DNA of 40,806 nt. It comes from Pediococcus argentinicus. GTDB taxonomy: Bacteria; Bacillota; Bacilli; Lactobacillales; Lactobacillaceae. The stretch lies in assembly GCF_001437605.1 (NCBI RefSeq), contig NZ_JQCQ01000008.1, positions 16,413 through 57,218 of the forward strand, given 5' to 3'. Below, in pieces: positions 17,715 to 25,482 of this stretch. Each line of letters begins with the position of its first letter. The first letter of the stretch is position 1. Both the position numbers and the translations under genes were made by a program. Under the pieces are notes generated by a model that saw only the letters and a program-made list of their open reading frames with translations, had not been told where the DNA came from and did not search any database.

Positions 17715-17785
17715 AGTTTTTAAAGAATCCAGTCGCAATGCCAAGGACTGTGAAATTCTTACGACAATACAGGAGGTTCGTATTA

Positions 17786-18973
17786 ATGGCAAAAGAACAT
17801 TACGAAAGAACAAAACCCCATGTAAATATTGGTACAATTGGACACGTTGACCATGGGAAAACTACATTGACAGCTGCTATTACAAAAGTGTTGTCAGAAA
17901 AAGGTTTAGCACAAGCTTCAGATTATGCTGATATTGATGCTGCACCTGAAGAAAAAGAACGTGGTATCACAATCAACACAGCTCACGTTGAATATGAAAC
18001 TGAAAAGCGTCATTACGCTCATATCGATGCTCCAGGACATGCTGATTACGTTAAAAACATGATCACTGGTGCTGCACAAATGGATGGTGCTATCTTAGTT
18101 GTTGCTGCAACTGATGGTCCTATGCCACAAACTCGTGAACATATCCTTTTGGCTCACCAAGTTGGTGTTGATTACATCGTTGTATTCCTTAACAAGACTG
18201 ATCTTGTTGATGATGACGAATTGATCGATTTAGTTGAAATGGAAGTTCGTGAATTACTATCAGAATATGATTTCCCTGGCGATGATGTTCCTGTACTTCG
18301 CGGTTCAGCTCTTAAAGCCCTTGAAGGCGATGCTGAACAAGAAAAGGTTATCATGGACTTGATGGACACAATCGACGAATACATTCCAACTCCAGAACGT
18401 CAAACAGACAAGCCATTCTTGATGCCTGTTGAAGATGTATTTACAATCACTGGACGTGGTACTGTTGCTTCTGGTCGTATCGACCGTGGTGAAGTTAAAG
18501 TCGGTGACGAAGTTGAAATCGTAGGTTTGACTGATGCTCCTCTTAAGACAACTATTACTGGACTAGAAATGTTCCGTAAGACACTTGATCTTGGTGAAGC
18601 TGGAGATAACGTTGGTGCACTTCTTCGTGGTGTTAACCGTGATCAAGTTGTTCGTGGCCAAGTTTTGGCTGCACCTGGTTCAATCCAAACTCACAAGAAG
18701 TTCAAGAGTGAAGTTTATATCTTGACTAAAGATGAAGGTGGACGTCATACTCCATTCTTCTCAAACTATCGTCCACAATTCTATTTCCATACAACTGATG
18801 TTACTGGTGTTATTGAATTACCAGAAAACGTTGAAATGGTTATGCCTGGTGATAACGTTACATTTACAGTAGAACTTATCGAACCCGTTGCTATTGAAAA
18901 GGGTACTAAGTTTACTGTTCGTGAAGGTGGTCACACGGTTGGTGCCGGTGTTGTATCTGAAATCGACGACTAA
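17786..18973 (+). CDS. tuf: Translation elongation factor Tu
   Basis: A 395-residue GTPase that brings aminoacyl-tRNA to the ribosome. GTP motifs [25 protein letters not shown] and NKTD are present (NKTD replaces the usual NKxD with Thr). Domain 2 ([17 protein letters not shown]) and domain 3 follow. The start is ATG 17786 giving [14 protein letters not shown], with a perfect AGGAGG 9 bases upstream; an open frame continues upstream to 17738 but lacks support. Codon use is strongly biased, as expected for a highly expressed gene. Here tuf is a free-standing unit with two candidate promoters, outside the str operon. Confidence 0.98.
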   Translation: MAKEHYERTKPHVNIGTIGHVDHGKTTLTAAITKVLSEKGLAQASDYADIDAAPEEKERGITINTAHVEYETEKRHYAHIDAPGHADYVKNMITGAAQMDGAILVVAATDGPMPQTREHILLAHQVGVDYIVVFLNKTDLVDDDELIDLVEMEVRELLSEYDFPGDDVPVLRGSALKALEGDAEQEKVIMDLMDTIDEYIPTPERQTDKPFLMPVEDVFTITGRGTVASGRIDRGEVKVGDEVEIVGLTDAPLKTTITGLEMFRKTLDLGEAGDNVGALLRGVNRDQVVRGQVLAAPGSIQTHKKFKSEVYILTKDEGGRHTPFFSNYRPQFYFHTTDVTGVIELPENVEMVMPGDNVTFTVELIEPVAIEKGTKFTVREGGHTVGAGVVSEIDD

Positions 18974-18985
18974 TATTTACAAATT

Positions 18986-19015
18986 AGGAATCCACTTTGT
19001 GGGTTTCTTTTTTTT
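18986..19015 (+). terminator. Terminator after tuf
   Basis: GGAATCCAC and GTGGGTTTC arms around a TTT loop, then a run of eight T residues. Confidence 0.85.
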
Positions 19016-19035
19016 GCTTAAAAATGCTTGTAATA

Positions 19036-19064
19036 TTTACTTTTATTAGTGAGTACGGTAAAAT
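19036..19064 (+). promoter_or_regulatory. Promoter of tig with direct repeats on the -10
   Basis: TTTACT, 17 bases, TAAAAT. Two identical 7-mers TACGGTA, at 19054-19060 and 19067-19073 (period 13), flank the -10 box on both sides. They could form an operator. They do not match the CtsR heptad or CIRCE. Confidence 0.6.
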
Positions 19065-19122
19065 AATACGGTACGCAATTTAGAAGTATTAGGCATAAAA
19101 TTAATTTGTCGGAGGGAATACA

Positions 19123-20427
19123 ATGACTGCAAAATGGGAAAAAACTGGTACTAACGAAGGAACTTTAACTTTCGAAGTTGGTACTGATGAAATTAAAACT
19201 GGTTTGGACAAAGCTTTTGCTCAAACAAAAAAACAATTAAACGTACCTGGATTCCGTAAAGGAAAAGTGCCACGCCAAATCTTTAACCAAATGTATGGTG
19301 AAGAAGCATTGTACCAAGATGCACTGAATGTTGTATTACCAGATGCATACGAAAAAGCTATTGCAGAAGCTGGAATTAAGCCAGTTGACCAACCTAAAGT
19401 TGATGTTGATAGCATGGAAAAGAACAAACCTTGGGTTATCAAAGCAATCGTAACAGTTGAACCTGAAGTTAAACTTGGCGAATACAAAGGTGTTAAGGTT
19501 GAAAAACAAAGCACTCGTGTAACTCAAAAAGAAGTTGACGCTGATATTGAAAAGAAACGTGAACAACAAGCTGAATTAGTATTAAAAGAAGATAAGGCAG
19601 CTGAAAAGGGCGATACAGTTACAATCGACTTTGATGGTTCTGTTGACGGTGTACCATTTGATGGTGGAAAAGCTGACAACTATGACCTTGAATTAGGTTC
19701 AAACTCATTTATCCCTGGATTTGAAGATCAATTACTTGGTCACAAGTCAGATGATAAAGTTGATGTTGAAGTAACATTCCCAGAAGATTATCAAGCTGAA
19801 GAATTACAAGGCAAAAAGGCAATCTTTAAGGTTGTAGTTCACGAAGTTAAGACAAAAGAACTTCCAGAACTTGATGATGAGTTTGCTAAGGATGTTGACG
19901 AAGAAGTTGACTCACTTGACCAACTTAAAGAAAAAACAAAAGCTGATATCAAGGCTCGTAAGACTCAATCAGCTAGCGACGCAAAAGAAAATGAAGCAGT
20001 TCAAGCAGCTGTTGATAATGCTGAGGTTGAAGAAATCCCACAAGCAATGCTTGATGAAGATGTTGATCGTCAAGTTAGCCAATACATGGCAAACATGCAA
20101 CAACAAGGCATTAGTCCTGACATGTATTTCCAATTGACAGGTTCATCAGAAGACCAACTCAAGCAACAACTTAGCGAAGGCGCTGCTAACCGTGTTAAAA
20201 CAAACTTGGTTTTGGAAGCTATTGTTGAAGCTGAAAAAATTGAACCTTCAAAAGATGATATTGATGCTGAAATCAAAAATCTTGCTGGTCAATATGGTAT
20301 GGAAGAAGATGCTGTTCGTTCAGCACTTTCAGAAGATATGGTTAAGCATGATGTTGCAATAAAAGATGCAGTTGAATTAATTAAGAATGAAGCTGTTGAA
20401 GAACCAAAATCTAAATCAACAAAATAA
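19123..20427 (+). CDS. tig: Trigger factor (ribosome-bound chaperone, peptidyl-prolyl isomerase)
   Basis: A 434-residue chaperone that binds the ribosome exit tunnel and nascent chains. The ribosome-binding signature GFRKGKVP is at 43-50. The FKBP-type PPIase domain covers about 155-245 (GDTVTIDFDGSVDGVPFDGG, FIPGFEDQLLG). The long helical C-terminal arm follows. CGGAGGGA is the ribosome binding site. It lies between tuf and clpX, each with its own terminator. The tig-clpX neighbourhood is common in Firmicutes. Confidence 0.97.
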   Translation: MTAKWEKTGTNEGTLTFEVGTDEIKTGLDKAFAQTKKQLNVPGFRKGKVPRQIFNQMYGEEALYQDALNVVLPDAYEKAIAEAGIKPVDQPKVDVDSMEKNKPWVIKAIVTVEPEVKLGEYKGVKVEKQSTRVTQKEVDADIEKKREQQAELVLKEDKAAEKGDTVTIDFDGSVDGVPFDGGKADNYDLELGSNSFIPGFEDQLLGHKSDDKVDVEVTFPEDYQAEELQGKKAIFKVVVHEVKTKELPELDDEFAKDVDEEVDSLDQLKEKTKADIKARKTQSASDAKENEAVQAAVDNAEVEEIPQAMLDEDVDRQVSQYMANMQQQGISPDMYFQLTGSSEDQLKQQLSEGAANRVKTNLVLEAIVEAEKIEPSKDDIDAEIKNLAGQYGMEEDAVRSALSEDMVKHDVAIKDAVELIKNEAVEEPKSKSTK

Positions 20428-20449
20428 TTTTTGCAATCAAATAATCAAC

Positions 20450-20490
20450 CAACAAACGATCTCGAGTTGACTCGGGGTCGTTTGTTTTTG
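20450..20490 (+). terminator. Terminator after tig
   Basis: ACAAACGAYC-type arms, AACAAACGATCTCGAG and CTCGGGGTCGTTTGTT, pair with a G-T wobble and mismatch around a short TTGA loop, followed by T residues. Confidence 0.88.
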
Positions 20491-20558
20491 AAACAACCTA
20501 TTAGGATAATTATCAATAGTTTGTTATGATAGTTGCAAATAAAAACGAGGTGAATGTA

Positions 20559-21812
20559 TTGTTTGATGATCAACAACCTACAGAACCAATCGCTTGTTCT
20601 TTCTGTGGTAAAACACAAGATCAAGTTAAAAAAATAATTGCTGGGCCAGATGTATACATTTGTAACGAATGTGTTGATTTGTGTAAGGAAATTATTGATG
20701 AAGAGTTAGCTGAACAAGGACAGATTGAAGTTACTGATATTCCAACACCTGTTCAGATTGTTCAATATTTAAACCAATATGTAATTGGTCAAGATGAAGC
20801 AAAGAAAACACTATCTGTTGCTGTCTATAACCATTACAAACGTATTAATCAGATGAATGAAAAATCAGATGATGAAGACGCTCCCGAACTTCAAAAGAGT
20901 AATATTAGCCTTATTGGACCAACTGGCTCAGGAAAGACTTTTCTTGCCCAAAGTTTGGCAAAAATTTTGCATGTGCCATTCGCAATTGCTGATGCTACAA
21001 CTTTAACTGAAGCTGGGTATGTTGGTGAAGATGTTGAGAATATCTTACTTAAGTTATTACAAAATGCAGATTACAACGTTGAACAGGCTGAACGTGGAAT
21101 TATTTACATCGATGAGATTGATAAGATTGCTAAAAAAAGTGAAAATGTATCAATCACTCGTGATGTTTCAGGTGAAGGTGTTCAACAGGCATTGCTTAAG
21201 ATCTTAGAGGGGACAATCGCTAGTGTGCCGCCTCAAGGTGGAAGAAAACATCCACAACAGGAATTTATTCAGATTGACACTACTAACATCCTATTCATCG
21301 TTGGTGGGGCATTTGACGGAATCGAAACGATTGTTAAGAATCGTCTTGGCGACAAAACTATTGGATTTGGAAATAATGAAAATAGTAATCTTGATGATTC
21401 CAAGAGCTTGATGCAACAAGTTATTCCTGAAGACTTATTGAAGTTCGGTTTAATTCCAGAATTTATTGGACGTTTACCAATTTTGACTGCCTTAGAAAAG
21501 CTTACTGCTGATGACTTAGTTCGGATCTCAACTGAACCCAAAAATGCTTTAGTAAAGCAATATACAATGTTATTGGGACTAGATGGAGTAGATTTGCATT
21601 TCACACCACAAGCATTGAAGTCAATTGCTGAATTAGCTATTGAACGAGATACTGGTGCACGTGGCTTACGTTCTATTATTGAAAATGTAATGCGCGATAT
21701 TATGTATGAAATTCCTTCTCGAACTGATGTTAAAAAAGTTACTGTGAATAAAAAAACAGTTACTGAAGAAGCACAACCAGAACTTGAATTAACTGACAAA
21801 CAAGCTTCTTAA
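20559..21812 (+). CDS. clpX: ATP-dependent protease ATP-binding subunit ClpX
   Basis: A 417-residue AAA+ unfoldase that feeds substrates to ClpP. The N-terminal zinc domain has Cys13, Cys16, Cys35 and Cys38. Walker A GPTGSGKT is at 120-127, Walker [10 protein letters not shown] follows, then the ClpP-contact IGF loop and the sensor-2 motif GARGLR. The start is TTG 20559: GAGGTG lies 6 bases before it and the protein then starts MFDDQQ. An in-frame ATG at 20526 lies within a likely -10 box (TATGAT at 20525-20530), so it would be upstream of the transcript. ClpP is not in this window. Confidence 0.97.
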   Translation: MFDDQQPTEPIACSFCGKTQDQVKKIIAGPDVYICNECVDLCKEIIDEELAEQGQIEVTDIPTPVQIVQYLNQYVIGQDEAKKTLSVAVYNHYKRINQMNEKSDDEDAPELQKSNISLIGPTGSGKTFLAQSLAKILHVPFAIADATTLTEAGYVGEDVENILLKLLQNADYNVEQAERGIIYIDEIDKIAKKSENVSITRDVSGEGVQQALLKILEGTIASVPPQGGRKHPQQEFIQIDTTNILFIVGGAFDGIETIVKNRLGDKTIGFGNNENSNLDDSKSLMQQVIPEDLLKFGLIPEFIGRLPILTALEKLTADDLVRISTEPKNALVKQYTMLLGLDGVDLHFTPQALKSIAELAIERDTGARGLRSIIENVMRDIMYEIPSRTDVKKVTVNKKTVTEEAQPELELTDKQAS

Positions 21813-21817
21813 AATTT

Positions 21818-21855
21818 AAAGTCCGCATTGATTTATTTGAATGCGGACTTTTTTA
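21818..21855 (+). terminator. Terminator after clpX
   Basis: AAGTCCGCATT and AATGCGGACTT are perfect arms around a 10-base loop, followed by T residues. Confidence 0.92.
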
Positions 21856-21903
21856 GTAGTATTTCATGGTATGATTAAGTATCAAGAATAGTGGGTGAAT
21901 ATA

Positions 21904-22491
21904 GTGGAAGTGCATAACGTAGAGTTACAAATTAGTGCGGTTCAACCAGAACAGTATCCTGATCAAGGGTATCCAGAAATTGCGATGGTCGGCCGTTCAA
22001 ACGTCGGGAAATCTTCTTTGACAAATGTTTTAATCAATCGAAAATCATATGCGAGAACTTCGTCGCAACCAGGTAAAACACAAACTCTTAACTTTTATCG
22101 AGTCGAAGATCAAGTGTTTTTTGTGGATGTTCCTGGTTATGGATACGCAAAGGTTTCACAAAAAGAACGTGAAAAATGGGGTCAAATGATTGAAACTTAT
22201 CTGACAACGCGTAAACCATTAAAAGGTGTTATTTCTCTTATTGATGCACGACATGAGCCTACTGAAGACGATGTTTCCATGTATCAATACTTAAGTTATT
22301 ACAAGATTCCAGTTTTAGTCGTTGCAACTAAGAGTGACAAGATTGCACGTGGAAAATGGAATAAGCAAGAAAGTATTATTAAGAAGAAGTTAGGCTTTAA
22401 TCAAAGAGACCAATTCCAGATGTTCTCTGCTCAAACAAAAAGCGGTAAAGAAGAGATTTGGAAATGGATTGAAGATCGAATGGGAGATTAA
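21904..22491 (+). CDS. engB: Ribosome biogenesis GTPase EngB/YsxC
   Basis: A 195-residue GTPase needed for assembly of the 50S subunit. Motifs are GRSNVGKS at 30-37, DVPGYGYAK (switch II), and ATKSDK (guanine specificity). The start is GTG 21904, giving [13 protein letters not shown], the usual family beginning and the same length as B. subtilis YsxC. GGGTGA lies 5-6 bases before it. clpX-engB is a conserved pair. It ends 4 bases before the MazG-like gene, so the two share an mRNA. Confidence 0.95.
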   Translation: MEVHNVELQISAVQPEQYPDQGYPEIAMVGRSNVGKSSLTNVLINRKSYARTSSQPGKTQTLNFYRVEDQVFFVDVPGYGYAKVSQKEREKWGQMIETYLTTRKPLKGVISLIDARHEPTEDDVSMYQYLSYYKIPVLVVATKSDKIARGKWNKQESIIKKKLGFNQRDQFQMFSAQTKSGKEEIWKWIEDRMGD

Positions 22492-22495
22492 TAAG

Positions 22496-22789
22496 ATGGA
22501 GTTTAATGAATATCAGAAGAAAGCAAACCGTACTTTATTAGGAAACGAACAAGTTTTAACAAATTGTGCTTTGGGATTAGCTGGTGAAAGTGGTCAAGTT
22601 GTAAACATCGTTAAGAATTACACTTTTAGAAGCCAAGAGTTGAATAAAGATGAGTTAAAGAAAGAAATGGGAGATGTACTATGGTATCTTTCACAGATTG
22701 CTGAGTGGGCAGATATTCCATTTGACGATATTGCAAAGGTTAATATTAGATCGTTGGAAAAGCGTTATCCCAAGTATACTGGAAAATAA
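22496..22789 (+). CDS. MazG-like nucleotide pyrophosphohydrolase
   Basis: A 97-residue all-helical protein. It shows the MazG-fold pattern: GLAGESGQVVNIVKN then EMGDVLWYLSQIAEWA. The second motif keeps ExxD. In the first, the usual GExGEV reads GESGQV, so one expected metal-binding Glu is Gln. The enzyme may have a changed substrate or low activity. Members of the family hydrolyse (d)NTPs to monophosphates. The start is ATG 22496, 15 bases after GGGAG; an upstream in-frame ATG at 22469 would overlap engB and lacks a ribosome binding site. It is co-transcribed with engB. Confidence 0.82.
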   Translation: MEFNEYQKKANRTLLGNEQVLTNCALGLAGESGQVVNIVKNYTFRSQELNKDELKKEMGDVLWYLSQIAEWADIPFDDIAKVNIRSLEKRYPKYTGK

Positions 22790-22821
22790 AAGAGTTGACC
22801 TTGTTGGTCAGCTCTTTTTAT
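22786..22821. terminator. Bidirectional terminator (MazG-like gene / small minus-strand gene)
   Basis: AAAAGAGTTGACC pairs with GGTCAGCTCTTTT around a TTGTT loop, with A and T tracts on both sides. It contains the stop codon of the small minus-strand gene at 22808-22810. Confidence 0.85.
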
Positions 22822-22957
22822 TTGTTTTCTTGTCAGAATTTTTCTTTAAAAACTTTTCACGATCTTTTTTTGTTTGTTCACTCTCTTTTGTGTTTGAAGT
22901 AAACTGATCTAACATTTTATCAAGGTTTAATTCTCTTTTTGCTTGTAATCCCATCAT
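22808..22957 (-). CDS. Small basic protein, 49 residues, function unknown
   Basis: An uninterrupted 50-codon frame lies between the MazG-like gene and the transporter. It begins MMGLQAKRELNLDKMLDQF and continues as a Lys-rich, low-complexity hydrophilic tail ending in KKTNKKS. There is no membrane segment. Support for it being a gene is good: AAAGGA is 7 bases before the first ATG, an ATGACA-17-TATGAT promoter lies 20-48 bases upstream, and its end is inside a shared terminator. It may belong to the short, Lys-rich conserved proteins of Lactobacillales (SPJ_0845-like), but I cannot confirm this. Either of the two adjacent ATG codons could be the start. Confidence 0.7.
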   Translation of the reverse strand: MMGLQAKRELNLDKMLDQFTSNTKESEQTKKDREKFLKKNSDKKTNKKS

Positions 22958-22976
22958 CCACACATCCTTTGTCGTT

Positions 22977-23005
22977 ATCATAGCAAATAATATTTAATCT
23001 GTCAT
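22977..23005 (-). promoter_or_regulatory. Promoter of the small minus-strand gene
   Basis: On the minus strand ATGACA, exactly 17 bases, TATGAT. Confidence 0.65.
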
Positions 23006-23016
23006 AATTTTTATTC

Positions 23017-23043
23017 GTATATTCAATATATTTGTGAATATAC
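23017..23043. promoter_or_regulatory. 27-bp inverted repeat, candidate operator of the ABC transporter
   Basis: GTATATTCA at 23017-23025 and TGAATATAC at 23035-23043 are perfect 9-bp inverted arms separated by ATATATTTG. The right arm overlaps the likely -35 of the transporter promoter. It has no T run after it. The half-sites contain TATTCA/TGAATA, which faintly recall ARG-box halves, but the orientation and spacing do not fit the standard ArgR site. Confidence 0.5.
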
Positions 23044-23061
23044 ATATAAAATAGTTATAAA
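23032..23061 (+). promoter_or_regulatory. Candidate promoter of the amino acid transporter
   Basis: TTGTGA followed after 18 bases by TATAAA (17 bases if read as TTATAA). It would leave a leader of about 75 AT-rich bases in which I see no riboswitch or T-box. Confidence 0.5.
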
Positions 23062-23144
23062 TATGCATTTAGTGATATTTATATTTTATATTTCTTATTT
23101 TAGGTGTAAATTAAAAGACATAATAAATTTGGAGGAGCATATTT

Positions 23145-24620
23145 ATGAAAGCAAAACTAAGTATTTTAATAACAATGATGGTGATGTTATTTGGTACATT
23201 AGGATTTTCGCAGATTAGTCCAGCTAAAATCCATGCCAGTGATTCACAAGATAGTACATATAAACGAATTAAGGAACGAGGATACATTACCTTAGGAACT
23301 AGTCCAGATTATGCTCCTTATGAATTTCAAACTACGCAAAATGGCAAAAGCACTGATGTCGGAATGGATATCAGTATTGCAAAAAAAATTGCTAAGGATC
23401 TTGGCGTTAAGTTGAAGATCAAGAATATGGATTTTGATTCACTCTTAGTTGGTTTACAAACACATAAAGTCGATATGATTTTGGCCGGTATGAATCCAAG
23501 TCCCGCTCGTGAAAAAAGTGTTGATTTTTCAAACGTTTATTACAACGGTGGTCAAAGCATCTTAATTAATAAAAAAGATGCTGGACTATACAAAGATAAA
23601 TCATCATTTGTAAATAAGAAGGTCGCTGCACAGACAGGTTCTATTCAATACAACTTAGCAAAAAAGCAAATTAGTGGAGCATCAGTAACTGGAATTGAAA
23701 AAGGAACAGATTTAATCCTTGCTCTGCAAACTAATAAGGTTGATGGGGTTGTAATGGAAAAACCAAGTGCTGAAGCTTTTGCGGCCAATAACCCAAGTTT
23801 AAAAGTTATTAAGGGTGGTTTTAAGTTAAGTGGTACTGATAGTAGTACTGCTGTAGCCTTGCCAAAAAATTCGCCTGTTTTAAAAGTACATATTAATAGC
23901 ACAATTAAAGAAATTAAAGATCAAGGCTTAATTCCACAGTATTTAAAAGAAGCTGGAAGTCATTTGAAGAGTAATACTGTTAATACTTCAATGAGTCATT
24001 ACTGGAAGTTCTTTGCTTTAGGAGTTGGCTATACTTTACTAATCTCTGTTTGTTCAGTTTTCTTCGGTTTTCTAACCGGAACACTATTAGCATTTATGAG
24101 ATTGAGTAAAAACAAGATTTTCCATGCTATTGCGGTTGCTTACATTGAATTTGTACGTGGTACTCCACTAATGGTCCAATTAATGTTTGTATACTTTGGA
24201 CTTGGTTTATTTGTTAATTTACCAGCATTAACAGCTGGTATTATCGCTGTTTCTCTGAATAGTGGAGCCTATGTTGCAGAAGTAATCCGTGGCGGTATTA
24301 ATTCTATTGATAAAGGTCAAACTGAAGCTGCTCAAAGTTTGGGACTTAGCAGTCGTGATCAAATGCGATTTGTTATTATGCCTCAAGCTTTGAAGAATAT
24401 CTGGCCTGCATTAGGAAATGAATTTATCTCCTTAATTAAGGAAAGTTCAATTGTTTCTATTATCGGTGTAACAGATTTAATTTATCAACTTAAAATTGTT
24501 CAATCCGATACTTATCGTGGAGTAGCACCAATTGTTGTAGCGATGGTATTGTACTTTGTTATGACATTCTCATTATCTAAGGTCTTAGAACATTACGAAG
24601 GGAAGTTTAATCATGCCTAA
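23145..24620 (+). CDS. Amino acid ABC transporter, fused substrate-binding protein and permease (GlnP-like)
   Basis: A 491-residue fusion. Residues 1-30 are a signal/anchor sequence. Residues about 40-270 are one solute-binding domain of the polar amino acid family ([54 protein letters not shown]). Residues about 285-491 are a HisM/GlnP-type permease with the EAA loop near 392-415 ([20 protein letters not shown]). The substrate is probably glutamine, glutamate or another polar amino acid. Lactococcal GlnP carries two binding domains; this one has one. GGAGGAGC precedes ATG 23145. It overlaps the ATPase gene by 8 bases. Confidence 0.93.
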   Translation: MKAKLSILITMMVMLFGTLGFSQISPAKIHASDSQDSTYKRIKERGYITLGTSPDYAPYEFQTTQNGKSTDVGMDISIAKKIAKDLGVKLKIKNMDFDSLLVGLQTHKVDMILAGMNPSPAREKSVDFSNVYYNGGQSILINKKDAGLYKDKSSFVNKKVAAQTGSIQYNLAKKQISGASVTGIEKGTDLILALQTNKVDGVVMEKPSAEAFAANNPSLKVIKGGFKLSGTDSSTAVALPKNSPVLKVHINSTIKEIKDQGLIPQYLKEAGSHLKSNTVNTSMSHYWKFFALGVGYTLLISVCSVFFGFLTGTLLAFMRLSKNKIFHAIAVAYIEFVRGTPLMVQLMFVYFGLGLFVNLPALTAGIIAVSLNSGAYVAEVIRGGINSIDKGQTEAAQSLGLSSRDQMRFVIMPQALKNIWPALGNEFISLIKESSIVSIIGVTDLIYQLKIVQSDTYRGVAPIVVAMVLYFVMTFSLSKVLEHYEGKFNHA

Positions 24621-25356
24621 AGAACTCATAAAAATCGAAAACCTAACCAAAAAATTTGGTGAAAATACTATTCTTAAAAATATTTCAGCTGTTGTTAATG
24701 AAGGCGATGTAATTAGTGTTGTTGGCCCTTCAGGAGCTGGTAAAAGTACCTTTCTTCGTTGTATTACACTTTTAGAAAAGCCAAGTGGAGGAAATGTATT
24801 CTTGGAAGGAGATAACTTAGTTGGTAAGAGCGATAAAGAATTAGAACAAGTGCGTCAAAAAGTCGGAATGGTATTTCAGAACTTCAATCTATTTCCAAAT
24901 CTAAGCGTCTTGCAAAATTTAACACTTGCACCAATTAAAGTTAAAAAGACTAATGAAGCACAAGCAAAAAAAGAGGCGTTAGCTTTACTTGAACAAGTCG
25001 GTCTAGCTGACAAAGCTGATGCATATCCGGAAAGCTTATCTGGTGGTCAAAAACAACGTGTCGCTATTGCGAGGGCTTTAGCAATGAAACCAGATGTCAT
25101 GTTATTTGATGAACCAACTTCAGCTCTTGATCCTGAAATGGTCGGTGAAGTATTAGATGTTATGAAGCAACTTGCTAAAGATGGAATGACTATGGTAGTT
25201 GTTACTCATGAAATGGGCTTTGCTAAATCTGTTTCGAATCAAGTTTGGTTTATGGAAAATGCTGATATTCAAGAAAAAACTGAACCAAATCAATTCTTTG
25301 AACAACCAACTACGGAACGTGCTCAAGAATTCTTATCTAAAATTCTCGAAAGCTAA
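24613..25356 (+). CDS. glnQ: Amino acid ABC transporter ATP-binding protein
   Basis: A 247-residue ATPase for the transporter encoded just upstream. Walker A GPSGAGKS is at 38-45, the Q-loop Gln at 89 ([14 protein letters not shown], typical of polar amino acid importers), the signature LSGGQ at 142-146, Walker B with DEPTSALD at 166-173, and the switch His in VVTHEMGFA. The gene overlaps the permease gene by 8 bases and ends the operon with a terminator. The symbol follows the family; the true substrate is unproven. Confidence 0.92.
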   Translation: MPKELIKIENLTKKFGENTILKNISAVVNEGDVISVVGPSGAGKSTFLRCITLLEKPSGGNVFLEGDNLVGKSDKELEQVRQKVGMVFQNFNLFPNLSVLQNLTLAPIKVKKTNEAQAKKEALALLEQVGLADKADAYPESLSGGQKQRVAIARALAMKPDVMLFDEPTSALDPEMVGEVLDVMKQLAKDGMTMVVVTHEMGFAKSVSNQVWFMENADIQEKTEPNQFFEQPTTERAQEFLSKILES

Positions 25357-25368
25357 AAATCTTATATT

Positions 25369-25403
25369 GAAAGTGTGTGCGTACCATTGCTCACACTTTT
25401 TTT
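25369..25403 (+). terminator. Terminator after the ABC transporter operon
   Basis: AAAGTGTGTGC and GCTCACACTTT arms (one mismatch) around an 8-base loop, then a T run. Confidence 0.85.
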
Positions 25404-25419
25404 GATGAAAACGTAAAAC

Positions 25420-25448
25420 TTGTTCAACGTTTATGAGGGTTGTATAAT
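25420..25448 (+). promoter_or_regulatory. Promoter of uvrC
   Basis: TTGTTC, 17 bases, perfect TATAAT, 34 bases before the uvrC ATG. I see no SOS box (CGAAC-N4-GTTCG) overlapping it. Confidence 0.75.
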
Positions 25449-25482
25449 TGTATGACTGTATAAAATAGAATGGGGTGGGAGA

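Noticed and set aside
17599-17785. A coding extension of tuf to 17738
   Set aside because: The upstream codons encode no EF-Tu sequence and the perfect AGGAGG directs the ATG at 17786.
20493-20558. CtsR or CIRCE element before clpX
   Set aside because: No GGTCAAA heptads or CIRCE repeat were found between the tig terminator and the TTG start.
21269-21799. A 176-codon open frame antisense to clpX
   Set aside because: It lies wholly inside a certain gene, has no ribosome binding site and gives a Ser/Phe-rich product typical of an antisense shadow.
22674-22907. A 77-codon plus-strand frame overlapping the MazG-like gene and running past the terminator
   Set aside because: It overlaps motif 2 of the MazG-like protein out of frame and runs through a terminator hairpin and the antisense of the small gene.
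22958-23144. Riboswitch or T-box before the amino acid transporter
   Set aside because: The leader is AT-rich with no specifier-loop, T-box sequence or antiterminator/terminator pair; only the inverted repeat stands out.
25404-25482. SOS box before uvrC
   Set aside because: No CGAAC-N4-GTTYG match near the promoter; the only good match in the regions examined is beside lexA.
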